From NCBI GenBank assembly GCA_029204225.1, contig CM055103.1, positions 48,055,958 to 48,119,957 on the forward strand: DNA of 64,000 nt, given 5' to 3'. Source of the DNA: Diphasiastrum complanatum. Lineage: Eukaryota; Streptophyta; Lycopodiopsida; Lycopodiales; Lycopodiaceae. Position numbers and translations under genes: made by a program. Position 1 is the stretch's first letter; each line of letters starts with the position of its first letter. The notes beneath the pieces are model-generated. The model saw only the letters and a list, made by a program, of their open reading frames with translations, was not told where the DNA came from and did not search any database. Of the stretch, positions 12,743 through 24,884 are shown piece by piece.

Positions 12743-14950
12743 ATGTCAGTTGTTGCAGACAGAAGCAGCAGCAAAGCAATTCCTCGCTCTCCATTTAAGC
12801 AGGACACATCAAAAAATGCTGGGAAAAATGACATTGGATCACCTGGCCCCTCTGCTGATAGCTTTGATATGGCATCCAACCTGGAGAGGGTTCCCAGGAG
12901 CATGAGCAGAGGCTCAATTCACGAATCTGAAGGAGATGAGACTGAGGCAGAGAAAGAGGACGACTACGTGCAACTGGGTCCGTTGATCCCTCTCAAACAG
13001 GAGCTTGAGCAAGATAAGGTCTGAGATAACTGAGCCATGCCTCCCTTTTTCTGTGTGTGCGTCTCATCTGCAGATAACAAGCCATCAGAGGCAAAATATA
13101 TTCATCTTCTTCAAAAGAACTTTCCCAATCAAAAAGCCAATAAGTGGGATGTCCTCCTCATCAGCCAAGCAACACCCTCGTCTTTCCATCGTTATTTCCT
13201 CGGTTCTCTATGATCCCACGGGTTAATGATACCATGAAGCACTGTTATTTCGAATATTACCAAGAAGCATTGTTATTTCCAATATGCACTTCATTCCCAT
13301 TGATTTTCACCAGTTATTATTTTTCTATACTGGTCACCATTTACATCACTGAAGACGGGAGACCTGAAGGTGATGTACTAATGGATAGGAGTGATGTTTT
13401 GTTAGACGACATTATGCGGGCTTTCAAACTGCAAACAGCCATGCTGTAGTGTTCCCTCTTTCTCAGCAGCTTTGGTTGAAGTGTAGGCAATTATTTTTCT
13501 GCAGAAAAATTATCTCCCTTTGATTTTTACTTGAACACACAAAGGCCGAAAAAGAGCATGAAACTACTTGATTCCATGTGATATGTTTCACATAAGATTG
13601 ATATGCAGTGTGAGGAGCTTTTTCTCTTCCATTACCTACTTTTGCATATTGATGGAACATATTCTTGCCTTTTTCTCAAGAAATACAAGTCATAAGAATA
13701 CTAGCTTGTAAGATGATTTTTTTACTCTTCTGAAAAGGATAGAGATCCCAAACTTTAAATTGCGTATCCTCGTCATCCCCATGTATTAGCTTATCAGAGA
13801 GCACGATAGTTTTATCCTGGATATGCTTCTAAGTTCTTACCAACCGGGTAACATTTATCCTTACACAGCAAAAGACTAAAGAAAAATCTATTTGACTTGA
13901 AAATTCAGATATGTTATGATTCTTATGCAAAGGTTTTTGCAGGAGGACGAGAGTTTGCGAAGATGGAAAGAACAATTGCTGGGCAGCATTTATCTAGATC
14001 CTGTCGAAGGTATGATTTGTCAAGCTTTATTTGAACTATTTAACCTGCCAGCTAGAGACACAATAAAGTGCTATACACATTGATGCAACTTTAAAAAGTG
14101 GTTTCTGAATGTACCCCTGAATGGTTTGCCCCATTTTTGCACTTTGGACCGTTTACAAGGAGACTTGTTGGAGAATTTTTTTTTTAAAAATATTAACAGT
14201 AAACATTCTGCAGAGCATTTGGAGCCAGAAGTTAGATTGACTGATATGACTATCATATCAAATGGTCGGCCTGACATTCCCATTCCTATGCCCTTCAAGC
14301 CAAACACCAGAGGACACATGTTTACTCTCAAAGAAGGAAGTTGCTACAGTCTGAAGTTCACTTTTGTAGTTCGCCATAACATTGTTCCTGGGCTGACATA
14401 TATCAACACAATTTGGAAGAATGGACTACGAGGTTTGACCTTTGTAGCAAGCACATAGTTGATTAAGCTCGCTATATTTAATATCATTTCACTAATATTC
14501 GAATAACGAGCTTCATATTATGGGCTTAGTTGTCTGGTTGCTCCTGTTGATCTGGTGACAGTGGACAATTGTAAGGTCATGCTTGGAACTTTCAGTCCTC
14601 ACCTAGAGCCCTATACCCATACCATGGAGGAGGAAGTTACTCCTTCGGGTATGCTAGCACGGGGAGCATATACAGCTAGAACAAAGGCAAGAGCTAAAAC
14701 TCCCTTTGCTCATTCGATATATCAAGTGTTATAATACAGTAGTATGCCACAGCTGCTCGTTTTTATTACAGTCAGCTTCTTGTAATTTTCTAAGTGAAAC
14801 ATAGCAGTGACTGGTGCTAAGGTTTTCTTCCATCGGGTATTTTGAAGTTTGCGCTTACACATTCCAGCACCAATTTTGCAGTTTGTCGATGATGACAAGA
14901 GGTGCCATCTTCAAATGGATTATTCATTCGAAATTCGTAAGGATTGGTAG
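12743..14950 (+). CDS. Rho GDP-dissociation inhibitor (RhoGDI), five coding exons
   Basis: Encodes a 251-residue cytosolic regulator that binds prenylated, GDP-bound ROP/RAC GTPases, extracts them from membranes and holds them inactive. Coding exons are 12,743-13,018, 13,943-14,009, 14,214-14,432, 14,562-14,686 and 14,882-14,950. Phases agree at every junction. The N-terminal about 90 residues are a variable acidic, serine-rich tail. Then come YVQLGPLIPLKQ, the helix DESLRRWKEQLLGS, and the immunoglobulin-like fold with GRPDIPIPMPF, FTLKEGSCYSLKFTF, MLGTFSPHLEPY, TPSGMLARGAYTARTKF and the final strand YSFEIRKDW before TAG. The match to plant RhoGDIs (such as Arabidopsis SCN1/GDI1) is clear by known family motifs, and the length is similar. 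The ATG at 12,743 is chosen because upstream in-frame codons lack an ATG. The last intron has a GC donor. No stop or frameshift is present, so it is probably functional. Confidence 0.93.
14687..14881 (+). other. GC-AG intron of RhoGDI
   Basis: The exon ends AAG and the intron starts GCAAGA, ending in TTTTGCAG. This is the usual form of the rare GC-AG class: a GC donor with an otherwise strong U1 match. The protein on both sides (AYTARTK, then FVDDD) is continuous only with this junction. The other introns (13,019-13,942; 14,010-14,213; 14,433-14,561) start with GT. Confidence 0.8.
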
Positions 14951-16940
14951 CATCAGCTGGAGTTGGCTGTTAAAGATGTTATACGGACAACTTTTGTGTC
15001 AATGCCTCACAAGGCCCTCCTCCACTTTAACATATGCAAGATTTCAATGCAAAAAAAGCTTGAAATAAGGGACTTTGTCGTTCGATAGTTGATACTTGTC
15101 AAGAAAGCAGCTTTGCTTGCCATCATGGACAGTCTTTTCTTACATTTGCACATGATGAAGATACAAATTCTCTCAGCAATTTGAAGTTAGCAAGAGTTAA
15201 ATATTTAAGCTACCCAGTGAGGCTTCAAATGGAGTGCAGAGCCACTATAGTTATCTTTTCTTTTGGCTTCCAGGAGCCAATAAGAGATTGCAAGATAATT
15301 ATCATCTGATGAATATGGCAATACAATTGTAGAAGCCTTCTCCAAATAGCCCTTTTCTAGGTTTTGTCAACTAGTTGGATTTTACTGAAGCTTAATCACT
15401 TAGCTTATTCAAAAGCTGCTAACGATCATATCAAGAAAGAAACTGGTGTGTGCAGATTAACATGGATTATGACACGAAAACTGCCTTGCATTTCCAAAGA
15501 TCATCTTTGTCGAGGTATGCACATCTATATGAAAAACCTGAAAAACATTATCAATATCATCATGACATACATAAAACATAAGTAAACCACAATGGATTGT
15601 GAGCAGATAAGGATTTAGGTTATGGTTTCACGCATAAAACATAACTAAACCACAACGGATTGTTCTTATAAGTATTCGGATTGTGAGCAGATTTATTGCT
15701 TTGCTTCAGTATGCTCTCGTGAACTCTCAACAAAAGGGTCCAAGATTCTACCATCTGCAAGTTTGTGCAAGCTTCATTCGTACATGCTCCACAGATGGTG
15801 CTCTAAGTTTCGTACGGTAACTATTTCCTTGTAAGAGAAGTGAAAGTCCTGTAGTGTTAAGCTTGAGCGAAACGAAGCCAAATAATCTTTGATAAGTGAG
15901 TAAAACCTTGAGAAGCCAAAGAATCGTATTAGGATAAGATTTGGATTTTTCAGCATCTTGCTCCAATGAACATGTGGGTACTTCAAAATCTGATCTGACT
16001 GGGAACTTTGACATTAATCTCACAATGTCTATGAAGCATTGCTGCAATGATGCAAAGAGGTTGTCAACCTGTCCCCGCTTGCTACAACTAGCTTTGTTTT
16101 TTCAATCCTTTTGGTGAGTTGCAATTTTAATTTTAGGCATTAAACACCCCCCCCTATGCAAAACCCATCTCACCTATCATTGTTTTCACGCATTGCCTCA
16201 TGCATTCCTGAAGAATCTATTAATTAATTCATCATTGAAAAACTCACCTTTCTGCTTGCACTTACTTGCAAAAGCCTGATCAGTCAACTTCTAGTTTTTC
16301 TTCTCTGGTATGTCTTCATTTGTGAGGTAAAGATTGGAGTCAACCTCATAACCTCATGCATAGAAAAAGGAATCCCTTGCCATCTTGCCACCATTTGGAG
16401 GACAATCAACCTCTAATTAAAAAATGTGGGCCTTTTTAGACTCCAAGACATTGCCTTTGTTGAGCATAGGTATGATAACACTTGCATAGAGATTGTAAAT
16501 ATGACCTGCATTGTTGGCTGACCATTTCCATTGATCTTGATAATCATGTAAAGTATTATTATGCTTATCTTGTATATCCATGGATGTCAAGCAAGTGTAA
16601 CTCAAAACAAAGAGGAGAGATGTTAACCGGTATGCCACCACTTGCATGAGTGAACAAAAATTGTGCTTTATTATGGCAAATTTCAATTAGTGTTGAGTTG
16701 TGGACTCTAGATTTTATTTGCTTATCAAGTGGACTTCATTTACATGAGCATTGTAGTCTATTTAGTAGCTCACTCATGCTTTGCCTCATGAAAAGCATGC
16801 CATTTTTTATGAAGGAATCTTCAAGTTCTTCATGATTGGCATGCAAGCGTCAGTGTTACATAGATGCTCAATAGGAACTATCATTTATAACAAAGAATGC
16901 TAAAAACAATTAAGAGCTAACAAAAACTCAACTGCTTATC
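14951..16940. other. 3' flank of RhoGDI; no other gene seen
   Basis: The 3' UTR must start here, but the polyadenylation site was not placed. The rest is AT-rich with short random frames. A 31-bp direct repeat lies at 15,570-15,663. Confidence 0.4.
15570..15663. repeat. 31-bp direct repeat, two copies
   Basis: A block starting CATAAAACATAA occurs at 15,570-15,600 and 15,633-15,663. A second shared block, GGATTGTGAGCAGAT, follows each copy at different distances (15,594-15,608 and 15,679-15,693), so this is a rearranged local duplication. Confidence 0.7.
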
Positions 16941-16944
16941 TATG

Positions 16945-17035
16945 TATAGATGTTTGTGCTACATCGACAACCGACTTTCAAGAAGTCATTCTTGATTCAG
17001 GTGCAATGTCACATTTTGTGACGACAAGGTAGATC
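16945..17035 (+). pseudogene. Copia-type protease scrap
   Basis: One frame reads VILDSGAMSHFVTT around 16,985-17,030. The DSGA core with a following H is the retropepsin active-site block of Ty1/copia polyproteins. No gag zinc knuckle precedes it and no integrase follows, so only a short relic remains. Confidence 0.55.
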
Positions 17036-17947
17036 ATAGCTGACTTTTGATAACTTCATTATTAGCAATATCATTAGTGAAACCGTTGGGGGGCACCGTA
17101 CCCTTCATTATAGCTCTTGGCCTCTTTGGGTTTTTAGGCCTAACAAAAAGAGAAATCTACCTATATTGGCCTAAAGCCCTTGGTCAAGATCTTCATAACT
17201 GGTCTTCCTCTCTCCCCTCTTCTCTAGCTATGAAAGAGCTTGGAAGCCATTCTTCCTAAGCACGAATCCATAGCCCGGTACATTTAACCTGCATAGCATT
17301 CTATAGCAAATCTACAAACAAAAGAAAGATATTATAAATGTCTAGGGATCTAGACATCATCCATGCATAATAGAAAAGCAAGCATGAAGCACAACTTCTC
17401 ACCTCATAACTCTCTCTATTTCTCTCTCAAGGCATACACAAGGTACAAAAGTAAGAGGAAACTCAACTCTTTCATATTACAAATGAAATTTGAGAACATA
17501 AAATACAAAGGATTTGGCCCTTATATAGTTGGGTCCAAAAGAGTTGATGTGGCACTTTTTTATTGGCTCATTTTTAAACTTAATAGTTTAAGTTAACTTT
17601 ATTTTTCTTTATTCGACATGTAACTTGATTTCACAATGCTTTTGATAATAAACTATTTGAGCCATGCCACATAACTTCCTTTGGTGCTTCGTGGCACTAA
17701 ACAAAATCTAGCTGTTTTTTGGTCTAACACTTCAAGGCATATTTACAACTAATGGCACTTTGCACAATACAAGTGTACTACAAGTGCACTATCATGCGAT
17801 GTTTGACTTTTATTTATTTATGATGCTTTCAAAATGGAGGTTGCGAGAGCCCACCGTATTCCTTTGTGTCGTGCGTTGGGCATGTACCTGTATATGGCCA
17901 CCAATAATATCATTACCATTCATTTTAAAGTAGATGAATGATCACAC
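17036..17947. other. No gene seen
   Basis: No motif recognised. The text around 17,260-17,640 has the AT-rich, stop-filled look of an LTR, but no termini or partner copy were found. Confidence 0.35.
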
Positions 17948-18693
17948 TCAGTCTACATGAAGTTTTGAGAGAGTAGAAAATAATTGAGATGCATACCAAC
18001 TCCTTGGTGCTTGTTTAAGCCCATACACACTATTTTGAAGTAAAAAGACCATATTAGGCTTGTCTTGAGATGTGCTGTTGGGTTGCTCCATGTGAACTTT
18101 CTCATCTAGATCTCCATTCAAGAAAGTAGTCAAAACATACATTTGTTCATAGATCCCAATCAAAAAGTATAGCAAAAGAAATGATGATTTTAATGCTTAC
18201 CATTTTTGCCATGGGTGCATCATAGACAATACCATACATATCCTTTTGCCACTAGCCCTGCCTTGTACTTGTTGATAGATCAATCTTGATTTATCTTCAT
18301 CTTGAAGATCCATTTGAATCCAATTGCCTTCTTTCCTTGTGGAAGCTTAACCAACCTCCAAGTGTTGTTATTCATAAGAGTTCGATACTCATGATCCATT
18401 GCTTGGATCCACTCCTTCTTTTGCCTTGCATTCTCTACACAAGTATGTTTATAAAAAAAAAATAGGAATTCAACGTTTGTACCTTCTACAACTTGCTTAC
18501 GCTTTGTCTTTTGTCTTGTTGTCTTCCTCGAATTTTGACTTGTAGAAGAATCTACATAACCTCCATCCAAAGAACCATCACCATCATTAAGAATGTTAGA
18601 TCCATTATCAACATCAGCATCAACTTTTGGGATATTTTCTTCATCAAATATAACATCCCTACTTATGACCACCTTGTCGTAAAACGTGGGTGA
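17948..18693 (-). pseudogene. Ty1/copia integrase end and RT start
   Basis: Minus strand. Starts with VVISRDVIFDEEN (integrase C-terminal block) at about 18,675, a linker, then EWIQAMDHEYRTLMNNNTW and LPQGKKAIGFKWIFKMKI (N-terminal RT block) at 18,420-18,290. After a degraded stretch comes FLNGDLDEKVHMEQP and SVYGLKQAPRSWY down to about 17,990. RT palm, YVDD and RNase H are missing. The upstream side is cut near the LTR at 18,729, suggesting that later insertion or rearrangement removed the 5' half. Confidence 0.85.
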
Positions 18694-18728
18694 CCGGTAG
18701 CAGAAGCTAGAATCTTTAAGCGTAGGTG

Positions 18729-19318
18729 TGTAGGATCGAAAATGCAGCAGAAATATACAAGATGAATGATTCTACAAATTGTGCAAATGAACAATACAGT
18801 AGTGAGACAGAAAATTGCACTCTGATTAATATCAGTACAATGCTTGAAGTGATAACTTCAGCTTGATTGTTCATCATGATTACGCTGGCTACAAATAATA
18901 TATATTTACAAGTGTCTTCTAAATATCTTACAAGCATTGAATGCTATTTACGCCAGTTTTTGTATGTACAAAGTAGGTAACCGCCCTTTGGATATTTTAG
19001 TTGTCCAGCTGTTTTTAGGGTTGATGATAAGTTGGCGATGTCGGTCTGCCATTGTTGCAAAAAATCCGAAAAATTGAAGATGCCTTTAAATTGTTTAAGG
19101 CAGGTCTAAAATGGATTCTGGTCATTGTGTCGCCTTTTTTGCGAAGGTGCAAAAAATGCAAAGAAGGCGAAAAGGGCGAAGGTGCCTAGAAAATGGTTAA
19201 GGCACAAAAAACTTCCAAATGTAAAAATGCGACTGTTCAAAACACGTAGTCATCCTTCGGTTTTCAGGATGCTCATTACTTGAATGATTTGTTTAGGTTG
19301 AGCATAAGAAATCTAACA
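18729..19318 (-). repeat. 3' LTR (590 bp) of minus-strand copia element
   Basis: Bounded by TG...CA: on the minus strand it runs from TGTTAGATTTCTTATGC to CGATCCTACA. It lies 42 bases beyond the RNase H end of the element at 19,361-21,114, where a 3' LTR is expected. It contains a run of AAAAATGCG / GGCGAAGG-like short repeats at about 19,030-19,240. No matching 5' LTR is in the window. Confidence 0.7.
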
Positions 19319-19360
19319 CTCCAACTTAATGTGGATCCTAAAAAACTTTGATCTTTAGAT

Positions 19361-21114
19361 TTAACATATCGTTAAATCTAAGATGTTGCTCCTTTGATAG
19401 AGCCTTTGTGAAGTAATCTGCTGCCATGTAGTTTGACTGATCCTCTGTTTCTCAAATAGACCTTTGTATAAGGCCTTTGTGAGAATGTCAGCTACCATCT
19501 CCTTCGTTCCAATGAAAGTAGTCTGCAACATCTTTGTCCCGATCAGATCCCTTATCAAGTGGTACTTGATTGCAATGTGTTTCATCCTCGAGTGAAACAT
19601 AGGGTCTTTTGTCAGATGTATTGCAGATGGACAACAGAGGTTCATTTCTCGTTTCGCCCAATTCGTCAAGGAACTTTTTGAGCCAAATTATTTCATTGGC
19701 CATCTTTGCTGCTACTACGTACTCTACTTTGCAGGATGATTGAGCCACAATGGTCTACTTCTTGTTGACCCAGAGAATTGTTGCTCCTGACGCGATGGTG
19801 CATCCTCTTGAGACACTTTTGCAGTCATCCTTGAGAGATGCCCAGCTAGCATCACTGTAGGAAAGCATCTGGAACCCTGCATCACGAGAATAACACAAAC
19901 CAAAATATTTTGCTAATTGAAGATATTGCAAAATTCATTTTGCAATCTTCCAATGAGTCGAGTCTGGATTTGTAGTGTAAGCTGCATCAATTCTCTTTCT
20001 TCTTCAGTCCTCGAACAATTTTCGTTCGTCAGTACTATTCCTGCAAGCATTGGAGTATTCGCTCCTTTGCAATTCAACATCCCAAAATCTTCTAAGATTT
20101 TCTAGGTGTATCTGGACTAATGAAGGTACAATTTACCTCCCTCATAGTCTCTGTCAATATGTAAGCCAAGGTAACACCTGGCTTCTCCTAGATCTGCAAT
20201 CTCGAAATGTTTCGAGATATCATTCTTCACTTCAGCAATAAGCTTCTCACTCTTGCAGAGTATCAGAGTGTCGTCCACATACACAGCCACAATGATGATC
20301 TTCCCATCTATAATTCTGACAGACATTGGAATCAGCCATTAGTGGCTTGAATCCTAAGGATTTCAGGGCTTGATCTTTCTTCTTGTACCATTGTCGCGCT
20401 GACTGCTTCAGACCATAGATACTCCTATGCATTCTGCATGCATAAGTAGGAAGTGAATTCAAGATATAGCTTGGGGGTTGATCCATGTAGACTTCTTCGT
20501 CCAGCTCACCATGCAAGAAGGCTGTCTTTTCGTCCACAATGTGAATCCTGAGATCATAAGCAACTGCATATGCAAATAGTAAACGTAGGGACGAATGTTT
20601 CACAATAGGAGAGGGTCTCCGAATAGTCAATACTATATCTCTGAGAGAATCCCTTCGCTACAGGCCTTTCCTTATACTTTGAGACATCTCCATCCGGTCC
20701 ATACTTTAGCTTGTATACCCACTTGCATTTTACAGTCTTTCGCTTATTTGGTAATCGCTGCAATGTCCATACCTGGCTCTTCCTCGTGGATTCCATCTTC
20801 TCATTCATGGCTTGGATCCATTTGTCCTTCTCTAGACATTCAATTGCTTCCTTGAATGTTTGTGTTTCACCACTGAATCCACAGAACTCTTCTGATGTAG
20901 AAGCTGAGCTATCTGGCACATGTCTTGCTGGCGCTTTTTGTTGTCTTGTCGACCTTCTAGGAGATCCTCCTGGAACTGCAATGCTTTTGCCTTTATCTGC
21001 TCTGCTAGGTTCGGAACCATTTCGATTTACATGTAATGTAGCAGTAGGCTGTCTCGAGAAACTTTTTTCATCTGATTCATCACTCGAATGCGATGTGACT
21101 CGAACATCATGCAT
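19361..21114 (-). pseudogene. Ty1/copia pol 3' half (integrase end, RT, RNase H)
   Basis: Minus strand. A variable linker with GGSPRRSTRQQK at about 20,970 leads to ECLEKDKWIQAMNEKMEST and KCKWVYKLKYGPDG (RT start) at 20,840-20,690. Then FLHGELDEEVYMDQPP and SIYGLKQSARQWYKKKDQA near 20,520-20,380, VAVYVDDTLILCKSE (YVDD intact) near 20,290-20,240, LGLHIDRD near 20,150, and RNase H ending KDPMFHSRMKHIAIKYHLIRD (19,615-19,550) and ADILTKALYKG (about 19,480). There are frame breaks near 20,600, 20,330 and 19,750. A small insertion or duplication interrupts the extreme C terminus (19,400-19,470). Gag, protease and the integrase core are absent. Confidence 0.9.
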
Positions 21115-21699
21115 ATCTCATATTTGTCTCTTGTTAAAGATATGGATGTGCTCAACAAAAAGGTCAGAAACAACAAAAGGAAAAGATTGGTAACCAAGGA
21201 TATATGTGATCTATCATCTATAGGAGATTATCGAAAAAGATGAATCTGTGCTTTCAAGTAAGTTATAGCTTATTTGGTTTGATATTGCTTGAACTTTTAG
21301 ATTCAATCATAATAACTAGTTATGTTAATTATTAATTTCAACTTTCTATTGATTTGTTTATTATAAACAAGATAGGGGGATGCAAACAAGACCCCATCCC
21401 CTTACATATCTTTTAGTAATTAAACTTATAATAAACACAACCTTAATTCTAAGATAATAAGAAAATCAGATGTTTATGTCTTTTCATACTTAAAACCAAA
21501 GAAATGTTTCAAAGAAAAGAGATGAACAATAAGAGCAACCAATTTATACAACTAATTCCAAAATCCCAACAGAGTTCAAGCTTTTCAAGTATCAACTTCA
21601 ACAAAGATTTAAGAAGACCAAGCAGCCACATTCCATTTAAAAGAATACCACACCGCAAAAATAAAGATGGGAACATGTGCACCTTGTAAAGGTAATCAG
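21115..21699. other. No gene; probably leader of the element primed at 21,700
   Basis: No motif. The part nearest 21,700 should be the 5' leader of a minus-strand element, because the primer site next to it points this way. Confidence 0.35.
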
Positions 21700-21713
21700 T
21701 TGCTCTGATACCA
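21700..21713 (-). promoter_or_regulatory. Primer binding site (initiator tRNA-Met type)
   Basis: The minus strand reads TGGTATCAGAGCAA, the standard copia primer site, two bases from an LTR end that reads GTTGTAACA. It shows that a minus-strand LTR element started here. Confidence 0.8.
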
Positions 21714-21715
21714 AA

Positions 21716-22095
21716 TGTTACAACTCCCATGAATCTCTGATCACCTTGAAGGTTACTGCACACCCCATACCAGTGACGATGCATTGTATGCCCCTTGCGA
21801 GGCCGCCACTGAAGTGTGTATCCTTATGGTACATAACACAAGGGGCTGATGCATCTCATGCAACTCAAGATAAAGAGAGAGATTATAAGGATCGTGCATC
21901 TGGTGAAGAATTCATCCTCTTTTCTTTGGAAACGTTTGGATGTCTTCATGAGAAATTTAATAATTTCTTGCCATTATGTGCGGAGCTTGTTGTGAAGCGC
22001 CAGGGACAAAGTGTAGCGTTACCATCAGTCATTGTATCTTTCTATCATCAACGTATTTCTGTTGCATTGCAACATTCACAGGCACTTTCAATTCT
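21716..22095 (-). repeat. 5' LTR (outer end not placed)
   Basis: On the plus strand this begins TGTTACAACTCCC directly beside the primer site, so it is the 3' end of a 5' LTR read on the minus strand. Its terminus differs from that of the LTR at 18,729-19,318, so it is a different element. The distal end could not be fixed and the stated end is approximate. Confidence 0.45.
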
Positions 22096-22685
22096 TTGAC
22101 AAGCGCAATTTGCAAGAGCAGCGAGTTTGAAGTTTCCTGCATTACCTATTACTGCAACTATTGTAGTTAGTGACTTACATCAAGCAGTAGGTTTTGAGTA
22201 ATTAGTTTAATATTATGTTTTACGAAGATTTTTAGCTTAATTGCTCTTTGAAAATGGGCATTATCTTTCTTTTTGCTTTCATCTATTTGCACATTGATTG
22301 GTTTTCCCATCCTTCAATAATCAAAGCATGAGGACTAATTTCCACATTTACTTATGGGACAAAACATTTCAAGTTTCAATATAGAATGCAAGTTCCCTTT
22401 TGGAATCTTGATTTTGACTTTTACATACTTTTTTAAGTCTAAGTTTAAACCTTGAGACTTGCCAAAATTATTTTCTTGCCCCCTAGTGACTAACGGCACC
22501 ACAAGTTGGACTTACACTCGTAGGATGTCGAACATAAGTAACTATTGATGGGCTCTTCAAGATGAGCTTATACACGCAAGATGCCATGCTTGAACCATTG
22601 ATTACACAAAATTGATTACCAAAATAGTTATGTACACGGGCTCCTTCCTTGCAAGGTGCTCCTTTTCTAAATTCTTAGGCCTTTT
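22096..22685. other. No gene seen
   Basis: No motif recognised; may include the rest of the LTR that begins at 21,716. Confidence 0.3.
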
Positions 22686-22689
22686 ATTC

Positions 22690-24270
22690 TAGACCCCACA
22701 CTCCTCTGTTGCTACTTGGTTGCCAGTCCAATGGCAATTCATTTGAATAGCGATTATTGCAGCTCGGCATCCAGCTTTTCATTGTGTTTCCTGATTTCTT
22801 GAATGAGTTTGACGTAGCCTTCGATAGCTTGGGCCCGTAGAGTTGTATCATCTTTGAGTGGCTGGCAAACACATGTGAGCTACGGGGCAACCATTGAGTG
22901 CGTTGCCATTCCTCCACTTGTGTTGCATGCTTGGACATCGTCATTGCTGCTCTATAATAAATTCTTGCCATGGTTAACTGGCCTTGGCGTTTTAAACTGG
23001 GGAAAGAGGTGTTGGGGTTGAAAAACAAGGGACCCAAAGAATGGTCCCAATGGAACTCGAGGGATATGAGGAAAGAGAGTTCCTTGCAATTGAGGGCCAC
23101 TTGGTGCATCGTGGGATCGACTGAATGGCGGTGCTTGGAAGAATTGCTCCAAGTCATACTAGAAGTTGGCTTGGTTATTCCAGCCCTTGGAGTTCATAAT
23201 GATTGGCCAACTAGGTAGTGCACTGGCGTCTTGCTTTTTTGGCCAAGTCATTGGGGAGATGGCGGGGATCCACGTGCAGATCCTTGGGAACTAGAAAATA
23301 TTCTAATAGAGTCTTTTTGCTGTCTTTGAAGAGGATGTTGTGCCATGTGGGTTGAGGGGCCAGTTGCTCGATAACCTGCTTATCTTTGCCCTTGATGTCA
23401 ACTGTAGAGCATGGCAAGACATATCCCCCCCCCCCGCATCTCATCTTTTGGGTACGTTGCCTCATACTCTTAGATGGACTCCTCAAGAGTCTTCGGATTT
23501 TTTAGGAGGGTTTTGGCATTCGGTGTGGTTCTGCCCTTGCTTGTGTCCTTTGAGCGGGATTCACCAAGAAATTTTCTACAAAGTGGCAGCCCCAGATAAC
23601 TCACCTTGTGGGGGATGTCCATTTGCTCTATTGGCAAGTTCGAATTGATCCCCTTTGCTTGTGGTGGCCAGCTGGATGTCTTGAGTAGTAGCTAGAGGCT
23701 CTCGAGCTGCTAACAAGTCATCAAGCTACTTTTCCAACTCATCATTATGTTGTTCCAGTCCGTCTATTACATCAACAAAAGGGTCGATATATTCAGCTTG
23801 CTTCGCCTCAAAATCTTGCAGCATCTTTTTACAAGTTTGTAATATGGCGACGGCTGCATTATACTTGTCCATGGAAACATCAGAGGTTTGACGGTGGCGG
23901 GATGTCTAGATAGAAATCAACTGTCTTTTGATGGTCTGCACACCATTGTTGCCAGGCTTTGGTGACCGTCTCCTTTCTGAGCGTTATACTGACTTGACGT
24001 TCTAATCTCTGCTTCTCTGCATGGAGTTGGGCTTGGAGATGTTTCTGAGACTGGTGCAAAGCAGGGACCATGATCTAATAGGATTGGATGCTTACCCTCA
24101 TGACATCCATTTCTTGCTGCATCTTTGTCGCGTGTTGCTTGGCTTGATCAGCTTCTTGTCGCAACCTTTGGTTCTAGAGTTCTGTTCTGGAATTTCATTG
24201 CCTCCTTGGCTTGTTTCTCTTTCGCGGCCAATTGATGATGATGAAGCCGATCACTTAGCAGCCAATTGTA
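22690..24270 (-). pseudogene. Decayed coiled-coil gene, unrecognised
   Basis: Minus strand, broken into several frames that join into one plausible protein. Near 24,160-23,880 there is a heptad-rich, Gln/Lys/Glu-rich segment (QSQKHLQAQLHAEKQRLERQ, then AWQQWCADHQKTVDFYLDI). More helical sequence follows around 23,870-23,740 after a frame change. A polar linker comes next, and a last helical piece (AIEGYVKLIQEIRKHNEKLDAELQ-like) near 22,830-22,760. Stops and at least three frame changes make it a pseudogene. Composition resembles the C-terminal half of the open frame at 47,327-49,399, but no aligned identity was established. Confidence 0.4.
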
Positions 24271-24384
24271 TCTTGTTTTCCAATTTTACTTCGTATACTA
24301 TTGATTCAAATGTATATAAGTTTAACAAAGGCTCAAGCTACCTTATCATAGCTTATATGTTAGAGAGTCAAATCATTTATCGAA

Positions 24385-24485
24385 TGATATCAAAACTCTA
24401 CTTTCTCGTGAGTTTGAAATGACTTATTTTGGGCCATTGCACTATTTATTGTGCATTGAAATTAGTAGAGATAGAGTTGCTTAGT
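24385..24485 (+). pseudogene. Copia RT scrap
   Basis: One plus-strand frame reads SREFEMTYFGPLHYLLCIEISRD, matching the block that follows YVDD in copia RT (FEMTDLG.LHYFLGIEI). Only about 30 codons remain. It abuts the minus-strand gag fragment at 24,480-24,884, so two unrelated elements meet here. Confidence 0.7.
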
Positions 24486-24884
24486 GGCACTCTCATCACT
24501 CTTTTGAGAACTTTGGAAGATTTTATTTCTAAGAGTGAGGAGCCTAGAGGTATTTTTGGCTTCATAAATAGCTTTGAGAGTATCCCAAGCTTGCTTGGTT
24601 GAGTTGCAATCACCAATCTCTCTCAAAATCTCATTAGCCTGACATTCATCTTGATAAAGTGGAGAGCCATCCTAGCTCTCTTTTTGTACTTTTGTACTTC
24701 TTGAAGGACTTGAGGCTCCTCCTCAATCCCAAGTTCAATGTCCATCACATCTTGGAGTATCAAGATTGACTCCATTCTAACCTTCCAAATATAATAGTTG
24801 GAGGTAGATAGTCTTTCATAGATTCCAATAGGTAGGAACCCATAGATGCCATGTAATAGTGAATACTCCTTGTAATGAGACACT
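24480..24884 (-). pseudogene. Copia gag N-terminal fragment
   Basis: Minus strand: YERLSTSNYYIWKVRMES then ILQDVMDIELG and KYKKRARMALHF, the typical start of plant copia Gag (LDG.NY..WK..M...L...., E..KA...I). Continues past a stop near 24,625 with a STKQAWDTLK-like block near 24,600-24,560. Truncated before the zinc knuckle. It belongs to the element whose primer site and 5' LTR lie at 25,588-26,351. Confidence 0.75.

Noticed and set aside
20711-21193. 160-codon plus-strand frame
   Set aside because: Shadow of the minus-strand copia RT and linker, which has clear motifs.
18729-21720. One complete copia element with LTRs at 18,729-19,318 and 21,716-22,095
   Set aside because: The two LTR termini differ (CCTACA versus TTGTAACA at the 3' end of the LTR), so they are not a pair.
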